Shown here: positions 30,296-39,405 of the stretch, piece after piece
How positions within the stretch are numbered: the stretch's first letter is position 1
How the letters are laid out: every line of letters starts with the position of its first letter
Origin: Metapseudomonas resinovorans DSM 21078
GTDB lineage: Bacteria > Pseudomonadota > Gammaproteobacteria > Pseudomonadales > Pseudomonadaceae
Assembly: GCF_000423545.1 (NCBI RefSeq)
Contig: NZ_AUIE01000027.1
Span: 49,562-113,561 of the forward strand
Length of the DNA stretch: 64,000 bases
Direction: 5' to 3'
Position numbers and translations under genes: made by a program
Notes under the pieces: model-generated
What the model was told of the DNA's origin: nothing
Database searches by the model: none
Seen by the model: only the letters and a program-made list of their open reading frames with translations

Positions 30296-31633
30296 ATGAC
30301 CCAGCCAATCTGGAGACCTTTCTCTTCGCCGCCGGGGCGCCAGCGGGGCGCAGTGCTGGTGTTGGTGGCGATAGCCCTGCTGGCCATGCTGTTCATGGCC
30401 GCGCTGGCGCTGGACGGCAGCCATATGCTGCTGAACAAGACCCGGTTGCAGAACGCGGTGGATGCGGCAGCCCTGAGCGGCGCCAAGACCCTACAACAGG
30501 TCATGGGGTCGGGCAATGCCTCCACCGAGGCACGGGATGCAGCATTGGCCACGCTGAATCTGAATGCGTCAGCACCTGGCAATGGTGAACTGGCCAAGGC
30601 CATGGCCGGCAATGCCGGATTCGCCGTGGTGGAATTGTCCAACAGCGTCGTTGGACCCTTCGCCTTTCCTGGGCCGTCGGATGCGCGCTACGTCAGGGTG
30701 TCGGTACCGAACTATCCGCTTGCCGGGTTTTTCTGGGGAATGCTCGGTGCCTTCGGTAATGGGAACAGCCCGACGAAGGCGGTGGCGGCTATTGCCACGG
30801 CCGGCCCCAGTCCCACTAGCCCTTGCGATATTGCGCCTCTCATGGTGTGTGGCAACCCAAACCAGTACGACCCGGAGGATGGCATTTTCTGGGGCTACCA
30901 GTTCGGTGACCTGGAGGTGCTCAAGAGCGCTGCCGGCAACGAGCCCGCCATTGGTCCCGGCAACTTCCAGCTGATTCGCCTGGGCGACAACACCGGTGCG
31001 GACGATATTCGCGAAGCCCTGGCCGGCGGTATCGATCAATGCAACGAGGTGGGCGAGGACGTGGAAACCGAACCGGGTAACTCGGTGGGCCCGGTCGCAC
31101 AAGGGCTCAACACCCGTTTCGGAGAGTACACCGGGCCGATGGGCAATAGCTCCGGCTCTTATCCACCGGACCTGGTGACCAGCTTCAGCAATCCCAATAT
31201 GACTTACAACGACAATGCTTCTCCCCCCCGGGTGGAATACGGGGGGCAGGTCGTAACCTCGAACGGCGGGGACCTTTCTACCAGCAGCGGCAGCCTGCTG
31301 GATTACAACGACTGGCGTCAGGCAATCGGCAACTGCCCCAGTGGGTGCAATTCCAACGGTGTTTTCGAGCGACGCATGATCAAGATCGTCGTGGGCAACT
31401 GCAATGGGGCGTCGGGTGGCCAGACGTCCGTGCCGGTGCTTGGGTTCGGTTGCTTCTTTCTGCTGCAGACGGTGGCCCAGCAGGGCAACCAGGCGCAGAT
31501 ATTCGGCCAGTTCGTCGAGGAGTGCGAGGGGGACAATGTGCCCGGCCCCACGCCTTCAGACGATGTCGGACCCAACATCATTCAGCTCTACAAAACCTAC
31601 CTCACCACTACCACAGTGAGTAAGGACTCCTAG
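30296..31633 (+). CDS. tadG: TadG-like pilus assembly protein
   Basis: 445 aa. An N-terminal TadE/TadG-type hydrophobic helix after a basic stretch (RQRGAVLVLVAIALLAMLFM), then the AALALDGSHMLLNKTRLQNA VDAAALSGA signature in two adjoining parts, typical of the TadG N-terminus. The remainder is exported, Gly/Asn/Ser-rich and has about ten cysteines in pairs, suggesting disulfides. I see no convincing von Willebrand A domain with a MIDAS motif, which longer TadG proteins carry. ATG at 30296 with GAGGA. Confidence 0.82.
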   Translation: MTQPIWRPFSSPPGRQRGAVLVLVAIALLAMLFMAALALDGSHMLLNKTRLQNAVDAAALSGAKTLQQVMGSGNASTEARDAALATLNLNASAPGNGELAKAMAGNAGFAVVELSNSVVGPFAFPGPSDARYVRVSVPNYPLAGFFWGMLGAFGNGNSPTKAVAAIATAGPSPTSPCDIAPLMVCGNPNQYDPEDGIFWGYQFGDLEVLKSAAGNEPAIGPGNFQLIRLGDNTGADDIREALAGGIDQCNEVGEDVETEPGNSVGPVAQGLNTRFGEYTGPMGNSSGSYPPDLVTSFSNPNMTYNDNASPPRVEYGGQVVTSNGGDLSTSSGSLLDYNDWRQAIGNCPSGCNSNGVFERRMIKIVVGNCNGASGGQTSVPVLGFGCFFLLQTVAQQGNQAQIFGQFVEECEGDNVPGPTPSDDVGPNIIQLYKTYLTTTTVSKDS

Positions 31634-31641
31634 GGGGCGTC

Positions 31642-32118
31642 ATGGGACGTCGGGAATGCAAGGCCGTGAAGGGGCAGCGCGGGGTGGCCATGGTGGAGTT
31701 CGCCATCACCCTGCCACTGCTGCTGCTGCTGCTGTTCGCCATCGGTGAGTTCGGCCGCATGCTGTTTCAGTACAACTCTTTGCTACAGGCCAACCGCGAT
31801 GCCGTGCGTTACGTCTCTGGCAAGGCATGGAACTCGACCCTTGGAAAGGTCGAAGTGAGTACCGCTCTGGAGACCCAGACCAAGAACCTGGCCGTCTACG
31901 GCGTGCCTGCAACCTCCGCGGGCAGCAAGCCCGTGGTTGTGGGGCTGACGACCAATAACGTACAGGTCACGCCGGTGGGTACCGAGCACGTCCAGGTGAG
32001 CACCAGTTATACCTTTGTCCCGCTGCTGGGCAGTGGCATTCCTGGTTTTCTGGGCAAGGGCAAGGGCGTACCACTGGGCTTGACCCTCGTCGCCACCACC
32101 GTCATGAGGGCGCTGTGA
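31642..32118 (+). CDS. tadE: TadE-like pseudopilin
   Basis: 158 aa. A short basic leader, then GQRGVAMVEFAITLPLLLLL, the TadE motif with the conserved glutamate at +5 of the predicted processing site. A soluble C-terminal half follows. It is predicted to be processed by TadV and to help initiate the Flp pilus. The stop overlaps the next start by one base (TGATG). Confidence 0.9.
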   Translation: MGRRECKAVKGQRGVAMVEFAITLPLLLLLLFAIGEFGRMLFQYNSLLQANRDAVRYVSGKAWNSTLGKVEVSTALETQTKNLAVYGVPATSAGSKPVVVGLTTNNVQVTPVGTEHVQVSTSYTFVPLLGSGIPGFLGKGKGVPLGLTLVATTVMRAL

Positions 32119-32609
32119 TGAACGCCAGGCGAATGCGCGGGGTGTATGTGGTGGAGTTCGCCATCATCGGCCTGATGCTGTTCATCCTGTTGTTCGGGGT
32201 GCTCGAGATGGGGCGACTCTACTACACCGTGAATACTCTCAATGAGGTCGTTCGTCGCGGCGCCCGCCTGGCGGCGGTATGCAACATCAGCGACAAACAG
32301 GTGATCCTCGAAAGAGCGATCTTCGACACGGTGGGTGGCGATGGGACCAGCGAACTGGTGGGGGGGTTGAAAAGCAGTCACGTGACGTTGACTTACCTGG
32401 ACGAGAACGGCGCCCTGGTTGGAAATCCCGCCGATGAAGCAGGAGTCAATGGGTTTCGCGCCATACGTTACGTTCACTTGGAAGTGGCGAATTTCACCTT
32501 CTATCTACTGATTCCCACCTTGGGGAAAACGATCACCCTGCCGGTATTCAGGGCAACCCTGCCCAGGGAAAGCCTCGGGCGAAGTGTCGAGGGGAATACA
32601 CAATGTTGA
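32118..32609 (+). CDS. tadF: TadE/TadF-like pseudopilin
   Basis: 163 aa. MNARRMRGVYVVEFAIIGLM with a hydrophobic helix and glutamate as in TadE/TadF, followed by GVLEMGRLYYTVNTLNEVVR RGARLAAVC, the TadE-domain continuation. It is a second minor pseudopilin after tadE; I use the name tadF from operon position, not from a clear sequence distinction. Its end overlaps the tadZ start by 7 bp. Confidence 0.82.
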   Translation: MNARRMRGVYVVEFAIIGLMLFILLFGVLEMGRLYYTVNTLNEVVRRGARLAAVCNISDKQVILERAIFDTVGGDGTSELVGGLKSSHVTLTYLDENGALVGNPADEAGVNGFRAIRYVHLEVANFTFYLLIPTLGKTITLPVFRATLPRESLGRSVEGNTQC

Positions 32610-33820
32610 CCTCAAGAGAGTCTTCCGCAGGCAATCATCCGAACAAGCAGGCGCTGCGGCTGCTGATCAGTAGCCGTGACGCCGAGGCGCTGCGACATTT
32701 GCAAGGTTGCTGCCAACGCGTATCGGGTCTGCTGGTCAATACGCGGCTGGTCACCAACGGCCATACGGATCCCTTGTATGGCCTAGAGCAGATGCCCGAC
32801 TTTCTGCTCCTGCGCGTCAGCCACTTGTGGCGCGAGGAGTTGGCCGCATTGCTCCAGAGGCCGGCGCAGGAGCGTCCGCCGCTGCTGATCTGCGGCCCTC
32901 TGGAGGAACGCGAGGGCATTCGCCTGGCCATGCAGGCTGGCGCCCGAGACTTCCTGCCAGAACCCGTCGCGGAAGAAGAGTTGCGCGCGGCGCTCGGCCG
33001 CATGCTGGTGGACGCCCGCACGGGTAGCACCACGGGCGGGAAACTTATCGCCGTGATGAATGCCAAGGGCGGTTCTGGGGCAACCCTGCTGGCCTGTAAC
33101 CTCGCCCAACAGCTCAGTGTGGCGTGCAAGGGCACCTTGCTGCTGGACCTGGACCTGCAGTTCGGCAGTGTGTCCCATTACCTGGATGTGCAGACCCCGC
33201 ACAGCCACCTGGATGTGCTGCAGCAGGTCGACGAGCTGGACAGCGTCGCATTGCGCGGTTTCTGCAGCCACTTCAGCCCCAGCCTGCATGTGCTCGGTGG
33301 GCGTACAAGCGAGCTCTGCCTGTACCAGGATGTGCGCCTGGAGCAACTGGAGACCCTGCTGGCCCTGGCCCGTAACACCTACGACTGGGTGGTGGTGGAC
33401 CTGCCGCGGCAGATCGACCATATCACCGGCGTCACCCTGGAGCAGGCCGACCGGGTATACATCGTGGTGCAGCAAAGCCTGAGCCATCTGAAAGATGCCA
33501 ATCGCCTGGTACGTATCCTGCGTGACGATCTCGGGGTGCAGGGCAACCGCTTGCAGGTGGTGGTCAATCGCTACAACAAGACCGCGCCTGTGTCGCTCAA
33601 GGATATTGCCGAAACGCTGCGCTGTTCGGAGCTGCAGAAGTTGCCCAACGACTATGCCGTGGTCAGCGAGAGCCAGAACACCGGAGTGCCCCTGGTGCTC
33701 CATGCGCCGCGGGCGCCGGTGAGCCTCGCCATCCGCGAACTCAGCCAGGAACTGCTCGGCACCGAGGCGGCCAGGCAAGGCCTGCTGAAACGTACCTTCA
33801 GCCGACTGTTCGGGGGATAG
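32603..33820 (+). CDS. tadZ: Pilus localisation ATPase TadZ/CpaE
   Basis: 405 aa. The N-terminal 135 residues form an atypical receiver-like domain (LLISSRDAEALRHLQGCCQR ... AMQAGARDFLPEPVAEEEL). A ParA/MinD-type ATPase follows with deviant Walker A NAKGGSGAT at 153-161 and LLLDLDLQFGSVSHYLDV near 175. TadZ places the Tad machine at the cell pole in other species. Start with GAGGGG. It is followed after 3 bp by tadA. Confidence 0.93.
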   Translation: MLTSRESSAGNHPNKQALRLLISSRDAEALRHLQGCCQRVSGLLVNTRLVTNGHTDPLYGLEQMPDFLLLRVSHLWREELAALLQRPAQERPPLLICGPLEEREGIRLAMQAGARDFLPEPVAEEELRAALGRMLVDARTGSTTGGKLIAVMNAKGGSGATLLACNLAQQLSVACKGTLLLDLDLQFGSVSHYLDVQTPHSHLDVLQQVDELDSVALRGFCSHFSPSLHVLGGRTSELCLYQDVRLEQLETLLALARNTYDWVVVDLPRQIDHITGVTLEQADRVYIVVQQSLSHLKDANRLVRILRDDLGVQGNRLQVVVNRYNKTAPVSLKDIAETLRCSELQKLPNDYAVVSESQNTGVPLVLHAPRAPVSLAIRELSQELLGTEAARQGLLKRTFSRLFGG

Positions 33821-33823
33821 ACC

Positions 33824-35257
33824 ATGCTCAGCGAATTTCGCAATCGCCTGCGCCAGCCGGCTGCCAAGAAAGCCGATAGTGCCCAGCAGGACGTAAATGA
33901 AGAGGGTCTGGAGGGCACCAGTGCGCTGATGGCTTGGGAAATCAGTGCGCCTGATGCAGTGTACGAGACCAAGACCCAGCTCAACCCGGTGGAAGCCGAG
34001 TGGAGGGAGAGGATCTACCAGCAGTTGCTCAAGGTCATGGACCTGTCCCTGCTGGACTCCCTTGAACCGGCAGAGGCGGCGCGGCAGATTCGCGAAATTT
34101 GCCTGCGTCTGCTGGATGAGCACTCGGCCCCGGTGAGTTCCAACTGCCGTCAACTGATCATCAAGCAGATCACCGATGAGGTGCTCGGTCTCGGGCCGCT
34201 GGAGCCCTTGCTGGCCGACCACAGCGTGTCCGACATCCTGGTCAATGGACATGCTTCGGTATATATCGAGCGCCATGGCAAGTTGCAGCGTACCGACGTG
34301 CGTTTCCGTGATGACCAGCATCTGTTGAACATCATCGACCGCATCGTCTCCAGCCTGGGGCGGCGTATCGATGAGTCATCGCCACTGGTGGATGCGCGCT
34401 TGAAGGATGGTTCCCGGGTCAATGCCATTATCCCGCCGCTGGCCATCGATGGGCCAAGCATGTCGATCCGCCGGTTCGCCGTGGACCTGCTCAACACCGA
34501 GAGCCTGATCCAGATGGGCACGCTGACCCCGGCCATTGCTCTGGTGCTCAAGGCCATAGTGCGCGGGCGCCTGAATGTACTGGTGTCCGGAGGCACCGGT
34601 ACCGGCAAGACCACCATGCTCAACGTGTTGTCCAGCTTCATTCCGCACAACGAGCGGATTGTCACCATCGAAGACTCGGCGGAGTTGCAACTGCAACAAC
34701 CCCATGTGGTGCGCCTGGAAACCCGCCCGTCGAACATCGAAGGGCGCGGCGAGGTGAGTCAACGCGAGTTGGTACGCAACAGCCTGCGCATGCGCCCGGA
34801 CCGGATCGTCATCGGCGAGGTTCGTGGCGCCGAGGCCCTGGACATGCTCACTGCAATGAACACCGGGCACGACGGCTCGATCACCACCATTCACGCGAAT
34901 ACCGCTCGCGATGCACTGGGGCGGATCGAGAACATGGTGTCCATGACCGGTGCCACCTTCCCGATCAAGGCCATGCGCCAGCAGATAGCCTCGGCTATCG
35001 ATGTCGTGATCCAGCTGGAACGACAGGAGGATGGTCGGCGACGTCTGGTCAGCGTGCAGGAAATCAACGGTATGGAAGGCGAGATCATCACCATGACCGA
35101 GATCTTCGGTTTCGATCGCCGCGGCATGGGCGAGCATGGCGAGGTGCTGGGGGACTTCCGGCCAACCGGCATGGTTCCTGCGTTCCGCGATGTGCTGGCC
35201 AAGCGCGGCATCGAGTTGCCGTTGAATCTGTTCCGCCCCGAATGGATGGAGGCCTAG
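33824..35257 (+). CDS. tadA: Secretion ATPase TadA/CpaF
   Basis: 477 aa. GspE/PilT-superfamily ATPase of the CpaF branch: an N-terminal domain with [20 protein letters not shown], Walker [13 protein letters not shown] at 255-266, Walker [16 protein letters not shown] from 327, and the histidine-box [14 protein letters not shown]. It powers polymerisation (and probably retraction) of the Flp pilus. It runs into tadB with its stop just before the tadB start. Confidence 0.96.
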   Translation: MLSEFRNRLRQPAAKKADSAQQDVNEEGLEGTSALMAWEISAPDAVYETKTQLNPVEAEWRERIYQQLLKVMDLSLLDSLEPAEAARQIREICLRLLDEHSAPVSSNCRQLIIKQITDEVLGLGPLEPLLADHSVSDILVNGHASVYIERHGKLQRTDVRFRDDQHLLNIIDRIVSSLGRRIDESSPLVDARLKDGSRVNAIIPPLAIDGPSMSIRRFAVDLLNTESLIQMGTLTPAIALVLKAIVRGRLNVLVSGGTGTGKTTMLNVLSSFIPHNERIVTIEDSAELQLQQPHVVRLETRPSNIEGRGEVSQRELVRNSLRMRPDRIVIGEVRGAEALDMLTAMNTGHDGSITTIHANTARDALGRIENMVSMTGATFPIKAMRQQIASAIDVVIQLERQEDGRRRLVSVQEINGMEGEIITMTEIFGFDRRGMGEHGEVLGDFRPTGMVPAFRDVLAKRGIELPLNLFRPEWMEA

Positions 35258-35262
35258 CGATC

Positions 35263-36249
35263 ATGAACCAGATTCCCTCCGAGTTCATCCTGGCCTTCCT
35301 GGGCATGGTGTTCGTTGCGGTGTTCCTCCTCAGCCAGGGGCTGGTAGTGCCCGTGTTTGGTGAGGCGAGCAAGGTGCGCAAGCGGATCCGCTCGAGGTTG
35401 GATCGGCTCGAGCATGCCAGCAACCAGCCGAACATGCAGAGCGTGCTTCGGCGGAAGTACCTGAAGCGGCTGTCGCCTATTGAGGCGGCGTTGGAGCAAC
35501 TGCCGTTCATGGAGCGCCTGGCGCAGATGATCGAGCAGGCAGGCCATGAGTACCGTGCCTACCGAGTGCTGATGCTGGGCCTGCTCCTGGCTGTTGGCGC
35601 CGGTCTCTGCCTCTGGTTTCTGCTGAAGCTCTGGTGGGCAGCCCTGATACTGGCTTCAGTGGTGTTCTGGCTGCCCGTCCTGAAGGTCGCCAGCGACCGG
35701 AACAAGCGCTTCGCCGCTTTCGAGGAGGGCTTGCCGGATGCCCTGGATGCTATGTGCCGCGCCCTGCGCGCGGGGCATCCGTTCAACGAAACCCTGAATC
35801 TGGTTGCGGAGGAGCACAAGGGGCCGGTGGCCCATGAGTTCGGCCTCACTTTTGCCGATATCAACTATGGCAACGATGTGCGCCGGGCCATGCTAGGTCT
35901 GCTGGAACGGATGCCGAGCATGACGGTGATGATGTTGGTGACCTCGATACTGATTCACCGCGAAACCGGCGGAAACCTGACGGAGGTGCTGGAGCGGCTG
36001 AGTGGCCTGATTCGCGGGCGTTTCCGCTTTCAGCGCAAGGTAAAGACCCTTTCCGCTGAGGGGCGCATGTCGGCCTGGGTGCTGGTTTCGATTCCGTTCA
36101 TTTTGACCATCATGATCATCCTGACGACTCCCGATTACATTCCCAGGCTGATCAAAGAGCACATAGGCCAGCAACTGGTGATGGCGGCATTCTTAGCCAT
36201 GCTGCTGGGAATTTACTGGATCCGCAGAATCATTCGTATCCAGGTGTGA
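35263..36249 (+). CDS. tadB: Inner-membrane platform protein TadB
   Basis: 328 aa. N-terminal and mid membrane helices, then a T2SS-F domain (LPDALDAMCRALRAGHPFNE TLNLVAEEHKGP, in two adjoining parts), with two C-terminal helices (AWVLVSIPFILTIMIILTTP and LVMAAFLAMLLGIYWIRRI). It forms the membrane platform with TadC. I chose the ATG at 35263 behind GGAGG rather than the in-frame ATG at 35242, which overlaps tadA. Confidence 0.93.
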   Translation: MNQIPSEFILAFLGMVFVAVFLLSQGLVVPVFGEASKVRKRIRSRLDRLEHASNQPNMQSVLRRKYLKRLSPIEAALEQLPFMERLAQMIEQAGHEYRAYRVLMLGLLLAVGAGLCLWFLLKLWWAALILASVVFWLPVLKVASDRNKRFAAFEEGLPDALDAMCRALRAGHPFNETLNLVAEEHKGPVAHEFGLTFADINYGNDVRRAMLGLLERMPSMTVMMLVTSILIHRETGGNLTEVLERLSGLIRGRFRFQRKVKTLSAEGRMSAWVLVSIPFILTIMIILTTPDYIPRLIKEHIGQQLVMAAFLAMLLGIYWIRRIIRIQV

Positions 36250-36279
36250 GTGTTACTCGCGAGCTGCACGGAGTGTGTC

Positions 36280-37248
36280 ATGGACTACCTACTTGGTTTG
36301 ATCAGGGGCTCAGTGGGCAGCGAGGAACTGGCTCGTCTGCTGTTCATCGGCGCGATTGGGCTGAGTGCAGTGCTTGCCTTGGTCACCGTGGGCATACTGG
36401 TGCTGGGCTTGCAGGACCCAGTACAGCGCCGCCTGGCGTTGATCAAGCGAGGCCATGGCGGACAGTCCACTGACCAGCGCCCCCCCAGCAACCTGCAACT
36501 GTTGCTGGAGCAGGTCGGGCAGCGCTTTGCATCCGTCGAGGACAGCAAGCTTTCCGCCACTCGTATCCTGTTGATGCATGCCGGTTACCGCTCGCATTCG
36601 GCAGCACAAATTTACTGGGCCATTCGCCTGCTGCTGCCGCTGTCGTTGCTGGCCGTGACGGTGTTGGCATTGCCCTTGTTGCCGAAAATCTCGTTGGTGC
36701 TGGGTCTGGCGTTGGCGGCAGGCGCCACAGGCATTGGCTGGCTGGCGCCAGCGGTATACGTGGACAAGCGCAAGGGGGCGCGGCTGAATCGTCTGCGTGC
36801 TGCTTTTCCCGATGCCCTGGACCTCATGGTGGTTTGTGTGGAGTCAGGGCTGTCGCTGCCCCAAGCCATCGAGCGGGTGGCCGAAGAAATGACGGTGAGC
36901 CAGGTGGAGCTGGCAGAGGAGCTGGCACTGGTGAATGCGGCAATTCGTGCGGGCATCCCAAGTGCCCAGGCGCTCAAGCTGCTGGCGGATCGAACCGGCT
37001 TGGAGGAAGTGCAGGGGCTGGTCAGTCTGCTGGCGCAGAGTATTCGTTTTGGCTCCAGTATCGCTAATACCCTGCGCATCTACGCCGAGGAGTTTCGCGA
37101 CAGGAGGAGTCAGGCGGCTGAAGAAAAGGCAGCTAAAATCGGCACCAAACTGATATTCCCGCTAACTTTCTGTCTGTGGCCAAGTTTTTTCCTGGTGGCC
37201 GTTGGTCCCGCAATCATTGGGGTTCTGAGAGCTTTAGGGAAACTATGA
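36280..37248 (+). CDS. tadC: Inner-membrane platform protein TadC
   Basis: 322 aa. Same plan as TadB: N-terminal helices, a T2SS-F domain (FPDALDLMVVCVESGLSLPQ AIERVAEEM, in two adjoining parts) and a C-terminal helix (LIFPLTFCLWPSFFLVAVGP). ATG at 36280 with ACGGAG upstream; the frame is open to 36250, but this would begin inside the tadB stop region. Confidence 0.92.
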   Translation: MDYLLGLIRGSVGSEELARLLFIGAIGLSAVLALVTVGILVLGLQDPVQRRLALIKRGHGGQSTDQRPPSNLQLLLEQVGQRFASVEDSKLSATRILLMHAGYRSHSAAQIYWAIRLLLPLSLLAVTVLALPLLPKISLVLGLALAAGATGIGWLAPAVYVDKRKGARLNRLRAAFPDALDLMVVCVESGLSLPQAIERVAEEMTVSQVELAEELALVNAAIRAGIPSAQALKLLADRTGLEEVQGLVSLLAQSIRFGSSIANTLRIYAEEFRDRRSQAAEEKAAKIGTKLIFPLTFCLWPSFFLVAVGPAIIGVLRALGKL

Positions 37249-37249
37249 C

Positions 37250-38296
37250 ATGAACAGAGTCAGTCTGCTGTTGGCCATGATGGCCGTGCTGTCCGGATGT
37301 CAGACGATGGGGCCGGATAAGCCGAACGGTTTCCGCTCGGTCTACAGCGGCGATAATTCCGTGCTCTATCAGGTGCAGAAGGAGATCAACTCGCCGGACC
37401 AGGCGATGCTGATGGCGGGGCGGGCGTACCAGGCCGGTGATCTGGACCTTGCTCTGTTCCAATACCTGCGCGCCATCGAACTGGATCCGAAGCGCTATCA
37501 GGCCTTGGTCTGGGTCGGCCGGATCCACAAAGAGCGTGGTAACAACCAGCTTGCCGAAATGGCCTTCAACGACGTATTGACCAGTGAGCCCGGCCATGTC
37601 GATGCACAGACGGAACTGGGGCTGCTGAACCTGTCCCAGCGGCGCCACGAACAGGCCCAGGAACTCTTGCTCAAGGCCGTTGGCGAAGACCAGCGCCGTC
37701 TCGGGGGCAAGCCGGAAATCGGCCTGGCCGATGTCGGGACGCTCAAGGTCGACAGCAAGTCGCCGCTTAAGGCCTACAATGGGCTCGGCGTGCTGGCCGA
37801 CCTGCGCGAGGACTTTCCCCAGGCCGAGGCTTTCTACCGCCTTGCCATGCAGGTCGATCCGCGTTCTGCGCTGGTGCAGAACAGCCTCGGCTATTCCTAT
37901 TACCTGGGCGGGCATTGGGAGCAGGCCGAGCGGGCCTACAAGCAGGGCATCAGCTACGAGCCGGCCTACCATCCGCTATGGCGCAACTACGGACTGCTAC
38001 TGGCACGCATGGGGCGCTACGAGGAAGCAATCTCGGCCTTCGAGCAAGTCGAGAAGCGTGCCGAGGCGAGCAACGATGTCGGTTACATCTGCCTGGTGGA
38101 GGGCAAGCTGGAGGAAGCGGAGCAGTTCTTCCGCAGCGCCATCGATCAGTCGCCAGCGCACTATGAAACGGCCTGGGACAATCTCAATCGGGTCCAACAG
38201 ATTCGCCGTTTGCGCGGGATGGGGGGCGCTACTTCGGTGGGTGAGCCGGTGGCGGTGATTCCAGGGGCGGAGGTGAGGCCGGTCGCCTTGCCGTAG
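37250..38296 (+). CDS. tadD: TPR lipoprotein TadD
   Basis: 348 aa. Lipoprotein signal MNRVSLLLAMMAVLSGCQTM with lipobox LSGC, then several tetratricopeptide repeats (AGRAYQAGDLDLALFQYLRA, ALVWVGRIHKERGNNQLAEM, LGVLADLREDFPQAEAFYRL, NSLGYSYYLGGHWEQAERAY). It is the outer-membrane-associated pilotin-like component of the Tad system and the last gene of the operon, ending before a shared terminator. It starts one base after tadC. Confidence 0.93.
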   Translation: MNRVSLLLAMMAVLSGCQTMGPDKPNGFRSVYSGDNSVLYQVQKEINSPDQAMLMAGRAYQAGDLDLALFQYLRAIELDPKRYQALVWVGRIHKERGNNQLAEMAFNDVLTSEPGHVDAQTELGLLNLSQRRHEQAQELLLKAVGEDQRRLGGKPEIGLADVGTLKVDSKSPLKAYNGLGVLADLREDFPQAEAFYRLAMQVDPRSALVQNSLGYSYYLGGHWEQAERAYKQGISYEPAYHPLWRNYGLLLARMGRYEEAISAFEQVEKRAEASNDVGYICLVEGKLEEAEQFFRSAIDQSPAHYETAWDNLNRVQQIRRLRGMGGATSVGEPVAVIPGAEVRPVALP

Positions 38297-38301
38297 GTTG
38301 G

Positions 38302-38337
38302 AAAAAGGAAGGGGCAGGCCTTGGGCCTGCCCCTTTT
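38302..38337. terminator. Bidirectional terminator between tadD and HU gene
   Basis: GGGGCAGGCC, 3-base loop, GGCCTGCCCC flanked by AAAAAGG and TTTT; placed between the convergent tadD and HU genes. Confidence 0.9.
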
Positions 38338-38340
38338 CTA

Positions 38341-38622
38341 TTACTTGTTGACCGCGTCGGTCAGGGCCTTGGCCGGTACGAACTTGACCACCTTCTTGGC
38401 GGCGATCTCGATGGCCTTGCCGGTCTGCGGGTTGCGGCCGGTGCGAGCGGGGCGCTCGCCAACTTTCAGCTTGCCGATGCCCGGCAGGGTGATCTCATCA
38501 CTGTTTTCCAGTGAGTCGCTGACGATCTCGCCCAGTTGCTCCAGCACGGCGCGTACGGCGGCCTTGGTGGTGTCGGTAGCTTCTGCGATGTCAGAGATCA
38601 ACTGGTCTTTGGTGAGTGCCAT
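38341..38622 (-). CDS. HU-family DNA-binding protein
   Basis: 93 aa. MALTKDQLISDIAEATDTTK, then ITLPGIGKLKVGERPARTGR NPQTGKAI, the HU beta-arm with its conserved Arg and the Arg-Asn-Pro tip, and FVPAKALTDAVN at the end. A histone-like DNA-bending protein; the sequence resembles the second HU-like protein of Pseudomonas more than classic HupB. The frame is open to 38736, but the ATG at 38622 with GGAG upstream gives the right length. It lies directly after the inserted Tad locus. Confidence 0.92.
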   Translation of the reverse strand: MALTKDQLISDIAEATDTTKAAVRAVLEQLGEIVSDSLENSDEITLPGIGKLKVGERPARTGRNPQTGKAIEIAAKKVVKFVPAKALTDAVNK

Positions 38623-38895
38623 GGTGTTGCTCCATTCAATGAGTGTCTGGCTTGTGGCCTGGCCGGTCGCGCCGGCCCTGATGAGACAAGCGGTGCGTCT
38701 GGAAGTGCGGCTGAGGTTGTAGGGGACAGGCCGCAACCGGTGAGCAAGCTAGCACAAAAGGTGCGGCGCTCCTGTGCGCGAACCCAGGGTTTGCGTCGAT
38801 TTGACGCAACTTTTACTCGCTCATCGCAACCGACGACAGGTCGTCACCGTTGCTGCGAATCCGGCGTCTACAGATGCTGATGGCCGCAGTTCTGC

Positions 38896-39174
38896 ATGCA
38901 GGAGGCGGTCAAGGCGATGCGCTCGGGCAGCCTCCGGGCGCGGGACAGCGCAGAGCGCGCGGCGGGAGTCGACCAGGCGTTGTCCAACATGGGCGGCTCG
39001 GTTCAGCGGATCAACGATATGGCGGCACAGATTGCCTCCGCCTGCGAAGAGCAGAGCAGTGTCACCGAAGAGATAGCCCGTAACATCAGCGATATCTGTA
39101 GTACCCAGGCCAGCCAGCACCTCTCCCAGCTTTCCAGCGGCCTGGCGCAGTTGGTGGGGCGTTTCCGGGTCTGA
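38896..39174 (+). pseudogene. Chemoreceptor (MCP) C-terminal remnant
   Basis: A 92-codon ORF matching only the last part of a methyl-accepting chemotaxis protein: VQRINDMAAQIASACEEQSS VTEEIARNISDI (two adjoining parts) then, after a short-cut, LSSGLAQLVGRFRV. An in-frame stop lies at 38878-38880 just before it. No sensor domain, membrane segment or the [17 protein letters not shown] hairpin core is present, and the segment between NISDI and the tail is shorter than normal. I read it as a leftover of a deleted receptor next to the Tad insertion. Confidence 0.8.
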
Positions 39175-39209
39175 TCCGCAAGTGCTTGTAAGGAAACCGG
39201 TTTTACCGG

Positions 39210-39237
39210 TTGTAAGTTGGCGAAGAGCCGGTACAAT
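39210..39237 (+). promoter_or_regulatory. Sigma-70 promoter of the SRP RNA gene
   Basis: TTGTAA at 39210-39215 and TACAAT at 39232-39237, separated by 16 bases, 33 bp upstream of the SRP RNA 5' end. Confidence 0.65.
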
Positions 39238-39270
39238 GGCGCGGCTCGCCGATCTGGCGAGCGGCGTGAT

Positions 39271-39382
39271 GGTGGCCCTGCCGGTCCCCCCGCAACGATC
39301 AGCCGTGAACCCGGTCAGGCCCGGAAGGGAGCAGCCGCAGCGGTGAAATCGTGTGCCGGGGTGTGGCTGGTGGGGTCACCTC
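39271..39382 (+). ncRNA. ffs: Signal recognition particle RNA (4.5S)
   Basis: The universally conserved SRP core is present: GTCAGGCCCGGAAGGGAGCA with its GGAA tetraloop, preceded by CCCGCAACGATC and followed by GTGTGCCGGGGTGTGGCTGG. The ends GGTGGCCCTGCC and GGTGGGGTCACC pair to close a rod of about 110 nt, the bacterial 4.5S size. It guides ribosomes making membrane proteins together with Ffh. Its place upstream of dnaX is the usual Pseudomonas order. Confidence 0.96.
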
Positions 39383-39405
39383 CAATTCCTCCCAGCTACC
39401 GAATC

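Noticed and set aside
24277..38296. Tad region as an integrative genomic island with tRNA attachment site
   Set aside because: No tRNA, integrase or clear flanking direct repeats were found; only the altered gene order and the damaged right flank support insertion.
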